Made by a program: the position numbers and the translations under genes. A stretch of 64,000 bases of DNA, taken from positions 18,859,570 to 18,923,569 of the forward strand of contig CM068582.1 in NCBI GenBank assembly GCA_035048485.1, in the 5' to 3' direction. Under the pieces are notes generated by a model, which had not been told where the DNA came from, did no database searches, and saw only the letters and a program-made list of their open reading frames with translations. Positions within the stretch are counted from its first letter, which is position 1, and every line of letters starts with the position of its first letter. This document shows positions 26,901 to 40,227 of this stretch, in pieces. This DNA is from Pteria penguin (taxonomy: Eukaryota > Mollusca > Bivalvia > Pterioida > Pteriidae).

Positions 26901-29900
26901 ATGAAAGGTGAGGTCAAGACCTTTCCACTGATACCAAATTTGATAGGGTTTGTAGGGTTTAAGGGTCTTTATTAAAGAAAAACGGGTTTCAAAGGGAAAA
27001 TCTCCTTTGTTTACAAATAAAAAAGGGTTATAACTCTGTGGGATCGAAAGATAGAATTCTACAAGTGGTATCACATGAAAGGTGAGGTCAAGACCTTTCC
27101 ACTGATACCAAATTTGATAGGGTTTGTAGGGTTTAAGGGTCTTTATTAAAGAAAAACGGGTTTCAAGGGAAAATCTCCTTTGTTTACAAATAAAAAAGGG
27201 TTATAACTCTGTGGGATCGAAAGATAGAATTCTACAAGTGGTATCACATGAAAGGTGAGGTCAAGACCTTTCCACTGATACCAAATTTGATAGGGTTTGT
27301 AGGGTTTAAGGGTCTTTATTAAAGAAAAACGGGTTTCAAGGGGAAAATCTCCTTTGTTTACAAATAAAAAAGGGTTATAACTCTGTGGGATCGAAAGATA
27401 GAATTCTACAAGTGGTATCACATGAAAGGTGAGGTCAAGACCTTTCCACTGATACCAAATTTGAGAGGGTTTGGTAGATTTTAAGGGTCTTTATTAAAGA
27501 AAAACGGGTTTCAAGGGGAAAATCTCCTTTGTTTACAAAAAAAAAGGGTTATAACTCTGTGGGATCGAAAGATAGAATTCTACAAGTGGTATCACATGAA
27601 AGGTGAGGTCAAGACCTTTCCACTGATACCAAATTTGATAGGGTTTGTAGGGTTTAAGGGTCTTTATTAAAGAAAAACGGGTTTCAAGGGGAAAATCTCC
27701 TTTGTTTACAAATAAAAAAGGGTTATAACTCTGTGGGATCGAAAGATAGAATTCTACAAGTGGTATCACATGAAAGGTGAGGTCAAGACCTTTCCACTGA
27801 TACCAAATTTGATAGGGTTTGTAGGGTTTAAGGCTAGTTATTAAAGAAAAACCGGCTTCAAGGGGAAAATCCTCCTTTGTTTACAAAGAAAAAAGGGTTA
27901 TAACTCTGTGGGATCGAAAGATAGAATCTACAAGAGGTATCACATGAAAGGTGAGGTCAAGACCTTTCCACTGATACCAAATTTGATAGGGTTTGGTAGG
28001 GTTTAAGGGTCTTTATTAAAGAAAAACGGGTTTCAAGGGGAAATCGCCTTTGTTTACAATTAAAAAAGGGTTATAACTCTGTGGCATCGAAAGATAGAAT
28101 TCTACAAGTGGTATCACATGAAAGGTGAGGTCAAGACCTTTCCACTGATACCAAATTTGATAGGGTTTGTAGGGTTTAAGGGTCTTTATTAAAGAAAAAC
28201 GGGTTTCAAGGGAAAATCTCCTTTGTTTACAAATAAAAAAGGGTTATAACTCTGTGGGATCGAAAGATAGAATTCTACAAGTGGTATCACATGAAAGGTG
28301 AGGTCAAGACCTTTCCACTGATACCAAATTTGATAGGGTTTGTAGGGTTTAAGGGTCTTTATTAAAGAAAAACGGGTTTCAAGGGGAAAATCTCCTTTGT
28401 TTACAAATAAAAAGGGTTATAACTCTGTGGGATCGAAAGATAGAATTCTACAAGTGGTATCACATGAAAGGTGAGGTCAAGACCTTTCCACTGATACCAA
28501 ATTTGATAGGGTTTGTAGGGTTTAAGGGTCTTTATTAAAGAAAAACGGGTTTCAAGGGAAAATCTCCTTTGTTTACAAATAAAAAAGGGTTATAACTCTG
28601 TGGGATCGAAAGATAGAATTCTACAAGTGGTATCACATGAAAGGTGAGGTCAAGACCTTTCCACTGATACCAAATTTGATAGGGTTTGTAGGGTTTAAGG
28701 GTCTTTATTAAAGAAAAACGGGTTTCAAGGGGAAAATCTCCTTTGTTTACAAATAAAAAAGGGTTATAACTCTGTGGGATCGAAAGATAGAATTCTACAA
28801 GTGGTATCACATGAAAGGTGAGGTCAAGACCTTTCCACTGATACCAAATTTGATAGGGTTTGTAGGGTTTAAGGGTCTTTATTAAAGAAAAACGGGTTTC
28901 AAGGGGAAAATCTCCTTTGTTTACAAAAAAAAGGGTTATAACTCTGTGGGATCGAAAGATAGAATTCAACAAGTGGTATCACATGAAAGGTGAGGTCAAG
29001 ACCTTTCCACTGATACCAAATTTGATAGGGTTTGTAGGGTTTAAGGGTCCTTTATTAAAGAAAAACGGGTTTCAAGGGGAAAATCTCCTTTGTTTACAAA
29101 TAAAAAAGGGTTATAACTCTGTGGGATCGAAAGATAGAATTCTACAAGTGGTATCACATGAAAGGTGAGGTCAAGACCTTTCCACTGATACCAAATTTGA
29201 TAGGGTTTGTAGGGTTTAAGGGTCTTTATTAAAGAAAAACGGGTTTCAAGGGGAAAATCTCATTTGTTTACAAATAAAAAAGGGTTATAACTCTGTGGGA
29301 TCGAAAGATAGAATTCTACAAGTGGTATCACATGAAAGGTGATGTCAAAATCTTTCCACTGATACCTAATTTGATAGGGTTTGTAGGGTTTAAGGGTCTT
29401 TACTAAAGAAAAACCGGTTTCAAGGGGAAATCCGACTTTGTTTACAAATAATAAAGGGTTATAACTCTGTGGGATCGAAAGATAGAATTCTACAAGTGGT
29501 ATCACATGAAAGGTGAGGTCAAGACCTTTCCACTGATACCAAATTTGATAGGGTTTGTAGGTTTGAAGGGTCTTTATTAAAGAAAAACGGGTTTCAAGGG
29601 GAAAATCTCCTTTGTTTACAAATAAAAAAAGGGTTATAACTCTGTGGGATCGAAAGATAGAATTCTACAAGTGGTATCACATGAAAGGTGAGGTCAAGAC
29701 CTTTCCACTGATACCAAATTTGATAGGGTTTGTAGGGTTTAAGGGTCTTTATTAAAGAAAAACCGGTAAAAGGGGAAAATCCTCTTTTGTTTACAAATAA
29801 AAAAGGGTTATAACTCTGTGGGATCGAAAGATAGAATTCTACAAGTGGTATCACATGAAAGGTGAGGTCAAGACCTTTCCACTGATACCAAATTTGATAG

Positions 29901-32900
29901 GGTTTGTAGGGTTTAAGGGTCTTTATTAAAGAAAAACGGGTTTCAAAGGGAAAATCTCATTTGTTTACAAATAAAAAAGGGTTATAACTCTGTGGGATCG
30001 AAAGATAGAATTCTACAAGTGGTATCACATGAAAGGTGAGGTCAAGACCTTTCCACTGATACCAAATTTGATAGGGTTTGTAGGTTTGAAGGGTCTTTAT
30101 TAAAGAAAAACGGGTTTCAAGGGGAAAATCTCCTTTGTTTACAAATAAAAAAAGGGTTATAACTCTGTGGGATCGAAAGATAGAATTCTACAAGTGGTAT
30201 CACATGAAAGGTGAGGTCAAGACCTTTCCACTGATACCAAATTTGATAGGGTTTGTAGGGTTTAAGGGTCTTTATTAAAGAAAAACCGGTTAAAGGGGAA
30301 AATCCTCGTTTGTTTACAAATAAAAAAAGGGTTATAACTCTGTGGGATCGAAAGATAGAATTCTACAAGTGGTATCACATGAAAGGTGAGGTCAAGACCT
30401 TTCCACTGATACCAAATTTGATAGGGTTTGTAGGGTTTAAGGGTCTTTATTAAAGAAAAACGGGTTTCAAAGGGAAAATCTCATTGTTTACAAATAAAAA
30501 AGGGTTATAACTCTGTGGGATCGAAAGATAGAATTCTACAAGTGGTATCACATGAAAGGTGAGGTCAAGACCTTTCCACTGATACCATATTTGATAGGGT
30601 TTGTAGGGTTTAGGGCTATTTATTAAAGAAAAACTGGCTTCAAGGGGAAAATCTCCTTTGTTTACAAATAAAAAAGGGTTATAACTCTGTGGGATCGAAA
30701 GATAGAATTCTACAAGTGGTATCACATGAAAGGTGAGGTCAAGACCTTTCCACTGATACCAAATTTGATAGGGTTTGTAGGGTTTAAGGGTCTTTATTAA
30801 AGAAAAACGGGTTTCAAGGGGAAAATCTCATTTGTTTACAAATAAAAAAGGGTTATAACTCTGTGGGATCGAAAGATAGAATTCTACAAGTGGTATCACA
30901 TGAAAGGTGAGGTCAAGACCTTTCCACTGATACCAAATTTGATAGGGTTTGTAGGGTTTAAGGGTCTTTATTAAAGAAAAACGGGTTTCAAGGGGAAAAT
31001 CTCCTTTGTTTACAAATAAAAAAGGGTTATAACTCTGTGGGATCGAAAGATAGAATTCTACAAGTGGTATCACATGAAAGGTGAGGTCAAGACCTTTCCA
31101 CTGATACCAAATTTGATAGGGTTTGTAGGGTTTAAGGGTCTTTATTAAAGAAAAACGGGTTTCAAAGGGAAAATCTCATTTGTTTACAAATAAAAAAGGG
31201 TTATAACTCTGTGGGATCGAAAGATAGAATTCTACAAGTGGTATCACATGAAAGGTGAGGTCAAGACCTTTCCACTGATACCAAATTTGATAGGGTTTGT
31301 AGGTTTGAAGGGTCTTTATTAAAGAAAAACGGGTTTCAAGGGGAAAATCTCCTTTGTTTACAAATAAAAAAAGGGTTATAACTCTGTGGGATCGAAAGAT
31401 AGAATTCTACAAGTGGTATCACATGAAAGGTGAGGTCAAGACCTTTCCACTGATACCAAATTTGATAGGGTTTGTAGGGTTTAAGGGTCTTTATTAAAGA
31501 AAAACGGGTTTCAAGGGGAAAATCTCATTTGTTTACAAATAAAAAAGGGTTATAACTCTGTGGGATCGAAAGATAGAATTCTACAAGTGGTATCACATGA
31601 AAGGTGAGGTCAAGACCTTTCCACTGATACCAAATTTGATAGGGTTTGTAGGGTTTAAGGGTCTTTATTAAAGAAAAACGGGTTTCAAGGGAAAATCTCC
31701 TTTGTTTACAAATAAAAAAAGGGTTATCACTCTGTGGGATCGAAAGATAGAATTCTACAAGTGGTATCACATGACAGATGAGGTCAAGACCTTTTCACTG
31801 ACACCAAATTTATTAGAGTTTGTAGGGTTTAAGGGTCTTTATTAAAGAAAAACGGGTTTCAACGGGGAAATCTCCTTTCTTTACAAATAAAAAGGGTTAT
31901 AACTCTGTGGGATCGAAAGATAGAATTCTACAAGTGGTATCACATGAACGGTGAGGTCAAGACCTTTCCACTGATACCAAATTTGATAGGGTTTGTAGGG
32001 TTTAAGGGTCTTTATTAAAGAAAAACGGGTTTCAAGGGGAAAATCTCATTTGTTTACAAATAAAAAAGGGTTATAACTCTGTGGTATCACATGAAAGGTG
32101 AGGTCAAGACCTTTCCACTGATACCAAATTTGATAGGGTTTGTAGGGTTTAAGGGTCTTTATTAAAGAAAAACGGGTTTCAAGGGGAAATCTCATTTGTT
32201 TACAAATAAAAAAGGGTTATAACTCTGTGGTATCACATGAAAGGTGAGGTCAAGACCTTTCCACTGATACCAAATTTGATAGGGTTTGTAGGGTTTAAGG
32301 GTCTTTATTAAAGAAAAACGGGTTTCAAGGGAAAATCTCCTTTGTTTACAAATAAAAAAGGGTTATAACTCTGTGGGATCGAAAGATAGAATTCTACAAG
32401 TGGTATCACATGAAAGGTGAGGTCAAGACCTTTCCACTGATACCAAATTTGATAGGGTTTGTAGGGTTTAAGGGTCTTTATTAAAGAAAAACGGGTTTCA
32501 AGGGGAAAATCTCCTTTGTTTACAAATAAAAAAGGGTTATAACTCTGTGGGATCGAAAGATAGAATTCTACAAGTGGTATCACATGAAAGGTGAGGTCAA
32601 GACCTTTCCACTGATACCAAATTTGATAGGGTTTGTAGGGTTTAAGGGTCTTTATTAAAGAAAAACGGGTTTCAAGGGGAAAATCTCCTTTGTTTACAAA
32701 TAAAAAAGGGTTATAACTCTGTGGGATCGAAAGATAGAATTCTACAAGTGGTATCACATGAAAGGTGAGGTCAAGACCTTTCCACTGATACCAAATTTGA
32801 TAGGGTTTGTAGGGTTTAAGGGTCTTTATTAAAGAAAAACGGGTTTCAAGGGGAAAATCTCCTTTGTTTACAAATAAAAAAGGGTTATAACTCTGTGGGA

Positions 32901-35900
32901 TCGAAAGATAGAATTCTACAAGTGGTATCACATGAAAGGTGAGGTCAAGACCTTTCCACTGATACCAAATTTGATAGGGTTTGTAGGGTTTAAGGGTCTT
33001 TATTAAAGAAAAACGGGTTTCAAGGGGAAAATCTCATTTGTTTACAAATAAAAAAGGGTTATAACTCTGTGGGATCGAAAGATAGAATTCTACAAGTGGT
33101 ATCACATGAAAGGTGAGGTCAAGACCTTTCCACTGATACCAAATTTGATAGGGTTTGTAGGGTTTAAGGGTCTTTATTAAAGAAAAACGGGTTTCAAGGG
33201 GAAAATCTCCTTTGTTTACAAATAAAAAAGGGTTATAACTCTGTGGGATCGAAAGATAGAATTCTACAAGTGGTATCACATGAGAGGTGAGGTCAAGACC
33301 TTTCCCTGATACCAAATTTGATAGGGTTTGTAGGGTTTAAGGGTCTTGATTAAAGAAAAACCGGTTTCAAGGGGAAAATCCTCATTTGTTTACAAATAAA
33401 AAAGGGTTATAACTCTGTGGAATCGAAAGATAGAATTCTACAAGTGGTATCACATGAAAGGTGAGGTCAAGACCTTTCCACTGATACCAAATTTGATAGG
33501 GTTTGTAGGGTTTAAGGGTCTTTATTAAAGAAAAACGGGTTTCAAAGGGAAAATCTCCTTTGTTTACAAATAAAAAAGGGTTATAACTCTGTGGGATCGA
33601 AAGATAGAATTCTACAAGTGGTATCACATGAAAGGTGAGGTCAAGACCTTTCCACTGATACCAAATTTGATAGGGTTTGGTAGGGTTTAAGGGTCTTTAT
33701 TAAGAAAAACGGGTTTCAAGGGGAAAATCTCCTTTGTTTACAAATAAAAAAGGGTTATAACTCTGTGGGATCGAAAGATAGAATTCTACAAGTGGTATCA
33801 CATGAAAGGTGAGGTCAAGACCTTTCCACTGATACCAAATTTGATAGGGTTTGTAGGGTTTAAGGGTCTTTATTAAAGAAAAACGGGTTTCAAGGGGAAA
33901 ATCTCCTTTGTTTACAAATAAAAAAGGGTTATAACTCTGTGGGATCGAAAGATAGAATTCTACAAGTGGTATCACATGAAAGGTGAGGTCAAGACCTTTC
34001 CACTGATACCAAATTTGATAGGGTTTGTAGGGTTTAAGGGTCTTTATTAAAGAAAAACGGGTTTCAAGGGGAAAATCTCCTTTGTTTACAAATAAAAAAG
34101 GGTTATAACTCTGTGGGATCGAAAGATAGAATTCTACAAGTGGTATCACATGAAAGGTGAGGTCAAGACCTTTCCACTGATACCAAATTTGATAGGGTTT
34201 GTAGGGTTTAAGGGTCTTTATTAAAGAAAAACGGGTTTCAAAGGGAAAATCTCCTTTGTTTACAAATAAAAAGGGTTATAACTCTGTGGGATCGAAAGAT
34301 AGAATTCTACAAGTGGTATCACATGAACGGTGAGGTCAAGACCTTTCCACTGATACCAAATTTGATAGGGTTTGTAGGGTTTAAAGGTCTTTATTAAAGA
34401 AAAACGGGTTTCAAGGGAAAATCTCCTTTGTTTACAAATAAAAAAGGGTTATAACTCTGTGGGATCGAAAGATAGAATTCTACAAGTGGTATCACATGAA
34501 AGGTGAGGTCAAGACCTTTCCACTGATACCAAATTTGATAGGGTTTGTAGGGTTTAAGGGTCTTTATTAAAGAAAAACGGGTTTCAAGGGGAAAATCTCC
34601 TTTGTTTACAAATAAAAAAGGGTTATAACTCTGTGGGATCGAAAGATAGAATTCTACAAGTGGTATCACATGAAAGGTGAGGTCAAGACCTTTCCACTGA
34701 TACCAAATTTGATAGGGTTTGTAGGGTTTAAGGGTCTTTATTAAAGAAAAACGGGTTTCAAGGGGAAAATCTCCTTTGTTTACAAAAAAAGGGTTATAAC
34801 TCTGTGGGATCGAAAGATAGAATTCTACAAGTGGTATCACATGAAAGGTGAGGTCAAGACCTTTCCACTGATACCAAATTTGATAGGGTTTGTAGGGTTT
34901 AAGGGTCTTTATTAAAGAAAAAACGGGTTTCAAGGGGAAAATCTCCTTTGTTTACAAATAAAAAAGGGTTATAACTCTGTGTGATCGAAAGATAGAATTC
35001 TACAAGTGGTATCACATGAAAGGTGAGGTCAAGACCTTTCCACTGATACCAAATTTGATAGGGTTTGTAAGGTTTAAGGGTCTTTATTAAAGAAAAACCG
35101 GTTTTCAAGGGGAAAATCTCCTTTGTTTACAAATAAAAAAGGGTTATAACTCTGTGTGATCGAAAGATAGAATTCTACAAGTGGTATCACATGAAAGGTG
35201 AGGTCAAGACCTTTCCACTGATACCAAATTTGATAGGGTTTGTAGGGTTTAAGGGTCTTTATTAAAGAAAAACGGGTTTTCAATGGCAAAATCTCCTTTG
35301 TTTACAAATAAAAAAGGGTTATAACTCTGTGGGATCGAAAGATAGAATTCAGCAAGTGGTATCACATGAAAGGTGAGGTCAAGACCTTTCCACTGATACC
35401 AAATTTGATAGGGTTTGTAGGGTTTAAGGGTCTTTATTAAAGAAAAACGGGTTTCAAGGGAAAATCTCCTTTGTTTACAAATAAAAAAGGGTTATAACTC
35501 TGTGGGATCGAAAGATAGAATTCTACAAGTGGTATCACATGAAAGGTGAGGTCAAGACCTTTCCACTGATACCAAATTTGATAGGGTTTGTAGGGTTTAA
35601 GGGTCTTTATTAAAGAAAAACGGGTTTCAAGGGAAAATCTCCTTTGTTTACAAATAAAAAAGGGTTATAACTCTGTGGGATCGAAAGATAGAATTCTACA
35701 AGTGGTATCACTTGAAAGGTGAGGTCAAGTCCTTTGCACTGATACCAAATTTGATAGGGTTTCGTAGGGTTTAAGGGTCTTTATTAAAGAAAAACGGGTT
35801 TCAAGGGAAAATCTTATTTGTTTACAAATAATAAAGGCTTATAACTCTGTGGGATCGAAAGATAGAATTCTACAAGTGGTATCACATGAAAGGTGAGGTC

Positions 35901-36875
35901 ACGACCTTTCCACTGATACCAAATTTGATAGGGTTTCGTAGGGTTTAAGGGTCTTTATTAAAGAAAAACCGGTTTCAAGGGGAAAATCTCCTTTGTTTAC
36001 AAATAAAAAAGGGTTATAACTCTGTGGGATCGAAAGATAGAATTCTACAAGTGGTATCACATGAAAGGTGAGGTCAAGACCTTTCCACTGATACCAAATT
36101 TGATAGGGTTTGTTAGGTTTTAAGGGTCTTTATTAAAGAAAAACGGGTTTCAAGGGGAAAATCTCCTTTGTTTACAAAAAAAAGGGTTATAACTCTGTGG
36201 GATCGAAAGATAGAATTCTACAAGTGGTATCACATGAAAGGTGAGGTCAAGACCTTTCCACTGATACCAAATTTGATAGGGTTTGTAGGGTTTAAGGGTC
36301 TTTATTAAAGAAAAACGGGTTTCAAGGGGAAAATCTCCTTTGTTTACAAATAAAAAAGGGTTATAACTCTGTGGGATCGAAAGATAGAATTCTACAAGTG
36401 GTATCACATGAAAGGTGAGGTCAAGACCTTTCCACTGATACCAAATTTGATAGGGTTTGGTAGGGTTTAAGGGTCTTTATTAAAGAAAAACGGGTTTCAA
36501 GGGGAAAATCTCCTTTGTTTACAAATAAAAAAGGGTTATAACTCTGTGGGATCGAAAGATAGAATTCTAAAAGTGGTATCACATGAAAGGTGAGGTCAAG
36601 ATCTTTCCACTGATACCAAATTTGATAGGGTTTGTAGGGTTTAAGGGTCTTTATTAAAGAAAAACGTGTTTCAATGGGAAAATTTCCTTTGTTTACAAAT
36701 AAAAAAGGGTTATAACTCTGTGGGATCGAAAGATAGAATTCTACAAGTGGTATCACATGAAAGGTGAGGTCAAGACCTTTCCACTGATACCAAATTTGAG
36801 AGGGTTTGGTAGGTTTTAAGGGTCTTTATTAAAGAAAAACGGGTTTCAAGGGGAAAATCTCCTTTGTTTACAAAT

Positions 36876-39800
36876 TAACAAGAGGCCCAAGTGGGCCTAT
36901 ATCGCTCACCTGAGTACCTATAACAGTCATGCATCGAAAGGATAGAATTCTACAAGTGGTATTCATTAATGTGACTAAGTCAACACAGATGTTGAAAATA
37001 GGTCAAATTTTATTTCAGGGTTGTAGAATAAAAAACGGTCTTTATTAAAGAAAAACGGGTTTCAAGGGGAGAATCGTCATTTGTTTACAAATAAAAAAGG
37101 GTTATAACTTTGTGGTATCACATGAAAGGTGAGGTCAAGACCTTTCCACTGATACCAAGTTTGATAGGGTTTGTAGGGTTTAAAGGTCTTTATTAAAGAA
37201 AAACGTGTTTCAAGATATAAGCTGTCCTTTGTTTACAAATAAAAAAGAGTTATAACTCTGTGGGATCGAAAGATAGAATTCTACAAGTGGTATCACATGA
37301 AAGGTGAGGTCAAGACCTTTCCACTGATACCAAATTTAATAGGGTTTGTAGGGTTTAACGGTCTTTATTAAAGCAAAAACTGGCTTCAAGGGGAAAATCT
37401 CCTTTGTTTAGACATGGTGGCATTACTGTTCTAACCAATCTGTGGATCGAAAGATAGAATTCTACCAAATGGTATAGAGGACTTTTAGGTCAAGACCTTT
37501 CCACTGATACCAAATTGGATAGGGTTTCTAGGGTTTAAGGGTCTTTATGTGGTATAAACGGGTTCAGAAGTTGAAAAATGTGATTGAATTGTTTACCTAT
37601 ACACCCTATAACTCTGTGAGATCGAAAGATAATTCATAGAAAATCCAAAAAGCGATAATTGACAAAATTCTTTCAAAGGTCAACAATCTTTCACTGATAC
37701 CATAATTATGATCACAATTTGTAGGGTTTAAGGAAATCATCATTATCAATTAACTAGTTTCAATATGAAAACTTCCTTTGTTTACAAATAAAACCAAGTC
37801 CAAAGACTCTGTGGATCGAAAGATAAATTCTAAAATTTGGTATCACATGGAAGGGAACCAAAATGACAATACATCTTCACTCATCCCTCTAGATCATTTG
37901 ATGCATTCTGTTTTAAGGGTCTCTATTAAAGAAAAACCGGTTCCAGGGGGAAAATCCTCATTTGTTTACTAACGAGGTTAAAATCTTTTGTGGGATCCTA
38001 CTCTTACAAGTGGCCCCACATGTAAAGAGGTCTGAGGTCAAGATCTTTTCCACTGATACGAAATTTGAAGAGGTTTGTAGGGTTTAAGGGTGACTTGATT
38101 AAGAAAAAAGGGTTTTAATGGAAAATCTCCTTTGTTTACAAATAAAAAAGGTTTATCACTCTGTGGGATCGAAAGATAGAATTCTACAAGTGGTATCAAA
38201 TGAAATGTGAGGTCAAGACCTTTTTTTCTTTGGAAGTCTTATTAAAAGTTCCTAAGGGTTTCATATGGGTTGATTAAAGAAAAACGGGTTTCTAAGGGGA
38301 GAATCCTCATTTGTTGTGTAAAAAAAAAAAAAAAAAGGGTTTTTTGGTATCACATGAAAGGTGGATTTGAACACGCTTCTCACTGATATCAAATTACCAA
38401 GGGTTATGTGGGTATAATTGTGAGACCTATTTTAGAAAAACGGGTGGCATTATCTGTTAATCCTCATTTTGGATGATCCGCACAAAAAACAGGGTTATAA
38501 CTTTGTGCTATCACATGAAAGGTGAGGTCAAGACCTTCCTACTGATACCAAATTTGATACGGTTGTTCTGTAATCAAGATAATGAAAAACGGGATTGTCC
38601 CCCCCCCCCTTTTTTACAAAGTCTTAAAAAGGGTTATAACTCTGTGGGATCGAAAATAGATATCTGACAAAATTATCACATAAAAGGTGAGGTGAAGACC
38701 TTACCATAGAAATGATTAACCAAATTTCATAGAATGCAGGGTCAAGGGTTTTTACTAAAGAAAAACCGGTTTCAATGTGAAAATCTCATTTGCATTTTAA
38801 AAATAAAAAAAGGGTTCCCAAATAACCTCTGGGGGTCGAAAAAACGTCAAACAATTTGATGTATCACATGAACCAAAAATAAGGTCAAGACACTTCTTAC
38901 CACTGATACCCAAATTGGATTCCTATGTAGGGTTTAAGGGTCGCTGTATTAAAGATCTGAAAACGGGTTTCAAAGTGAAAATACTCCTCTGTTTACAAAT
39001 AAAAAAAAAGTGGTTATGCCACTCTGTTCATGGGATCCTGACAAGATAGACCACATTTGTCGGGGACAGATGAGGTAAGACCTTTGATCATGACACCAAG
39101 TTTCATTAGAATTTGTAGGGTTTAAGTGGTCTTTATTACAGAAAAACGGTTTCAAACTGTGAAATGTTTTACAATAAAAATTATAACTCTGTGGGATCGA
39201 AAGATTCAATTCTACAAGTGGTATTAAAAAACGGTGAGGTCAAAAATCCACTGAAACATAATATGAAAAATTTGTCTTCGCAGGTATTTCTTACCATCAG
39301 AACGGGTTTCAAGATTATAACCAAATTTGTTTACAAATAAAAAAGAAAAAATAACTCTGTGGGATCGAAAGATAGAATTCTACAAGTGGTATCACATGAA
39401 AGGTGAGGTCAAGACCTTTCCACTGATACCAAATTTGGTAAGGTTTGGTAGGGTTTAATGGTCTTTATTAAAGAAAAACACTTCTTCAAGGGAACATCCC
39501 TCCTAGATATTACAATATGCATTTGGTTTGTCTCTGTATGCCCCGGTCTGAAAGATAGAAGTTACAAGTGTCACATGAAAGGTGAGGTACCCTCTTTCCA
39601 CTGATACCAAATGTGGATGGCGCCACCTTTTCAGGGTTGAATTGGACTTTATTAAAGACAAAACGGGTTGTAAGGGGACCATGAGTACTACATTGTTTAC
39701 AAATAAAAAAGGGTTATAACTCTGTGGGATCGAAAGATAGAATCGAAAATGTGAAAAAGTTAAGACGGTGAGGCAACATCTTTTCACTGATACCAAATGG

Positions 39801-39887
39801 ACGGCGTTTGTAGGGACGACGGTCACGGTATTAAAGATCACAATAGTTTCACTTGGAAAAATTTCCTTTGTTTCAGGTGAGCTAAAA
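36876..39887. other. Mosaic zone: satellite interleaved with a dispersed element
   Basis: Short blocks of satellite alternate with short blocks matching 62,379-64,000, and both partners are traversed in order. Matching pairs include 36,876-36,934 with 62,379-62,441, 36,962-37,019 with 62,466-62,520, 37,848-37,911 with 63,235-63,300, 38,444-38,500 with 63,715-63,760, and 38,700-38,730 with 63,946-63,980. The satellite keeps a roughly 174-190 bp phase throughout. The left edge is the element's 5' end (GCTCACCTGA at 36,904-36,913). The right edge carries the inverted motif TCAGGTGAGC at 39,873-39,882, followed by clean satellite. ORFs here (for example 37,778-37,972, 38,970-39,209 and 39,503-39,937) are meaningless. 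This is most simply a consensus of reads with and without an element insertion; a biological origin is less likely. Confidence 0.85.
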
Positions 39888-40227
39888 GGGTTATAACTCT
39901 GTGGGATCGAAAGATAGAATTCTACAAGTGGTATCACATGAAAGGTAAGGTCAAGACCTTTCCACTGATACCAAATTTGATAGGGTTTGTAGGGTTTAAG
40001 GGTCTTTATTAAAGAAAAACGGGTTTCAAGGGGAGAATCCTCATTTGTTTACAAATAAAAAAGGGTTATGACTCCGTGGGATCGAAAGATAGAATTCTAC
40101 AAGTGGTATCACATGAAAGGTGAGGTCAAGACCTTTCCACTGATACCAAATTTAATAGGGTTTGTAGGGTTTAAGGATCTTTATTAAAGAAAAACGGGTT
40201 TCAAAGGGAAATCTCCTTTGTTTACAA
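39888..40227. repeat. About two clean satellite monomers at the array's right edge
   Basis: Ordinary monomers resume at GGGTTATAACTCTG, right after the element's 3' end, and stop at TTTGTTTACAA. The next bases are coding sequence of the DUF6589 gene copy A, so the satellite edge lies inside an exon and in the same A-rich part of the monomer where the mosaic begins. Confidence 0.93.

Larger units (their letters stand above)
1..36875. repeat. 174-bp EcoRI satellite array, about 210 monomers
   Basis: A head-to-tail tandem array. GAATTC recurs at 1, 175, 349 and 523, so the period is 174 bp. Monomers are nearly identical and differ by recurring single-base changes: AAAGGG or AAGGGG before AAATCT, GTAGGGTTTAAG or GTAGGTTTTAAG, and A-run lengths of about 6 to 8. 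There are also two recurrent structural variants, 219 bp and 147 bp. The monomer equals 58 codons, and the minus-strand frame stays open across monomers until a 1-bp indel breaks it. Those breaks are frequent and no promoter or splice context is visible, so I do not call coding genes here. The right edge is at the element-derived sequence starting near 36,876. Monomers after about 26,000 look more uniform than those before. Function is unknown; a centromeric or subtelomeric role cannot be judged from sequence. Confidence 0.98.

Noticed and set aside
983..36756. Dozens of minus-strand ORFs with IPLVEFYLSIPQSYNPF repeats as genes
   Set aside because: They are the satellite monomer read through; most start at GTG, they are cut by random 1-bp indels, and have no promoter, splice or domain support.
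1..36875. CRISPR array
   Set aside because: There are no unique spacers: the whole 174-bp unit repeats, and the DNA is eukaryotic.
38970..39937. ORFs 38,970-39,209 and 39,503-39,937 as genes
   Set aside because: They lie in the mosaic zone, partly satellite and partly element, with no meaning as proteins.
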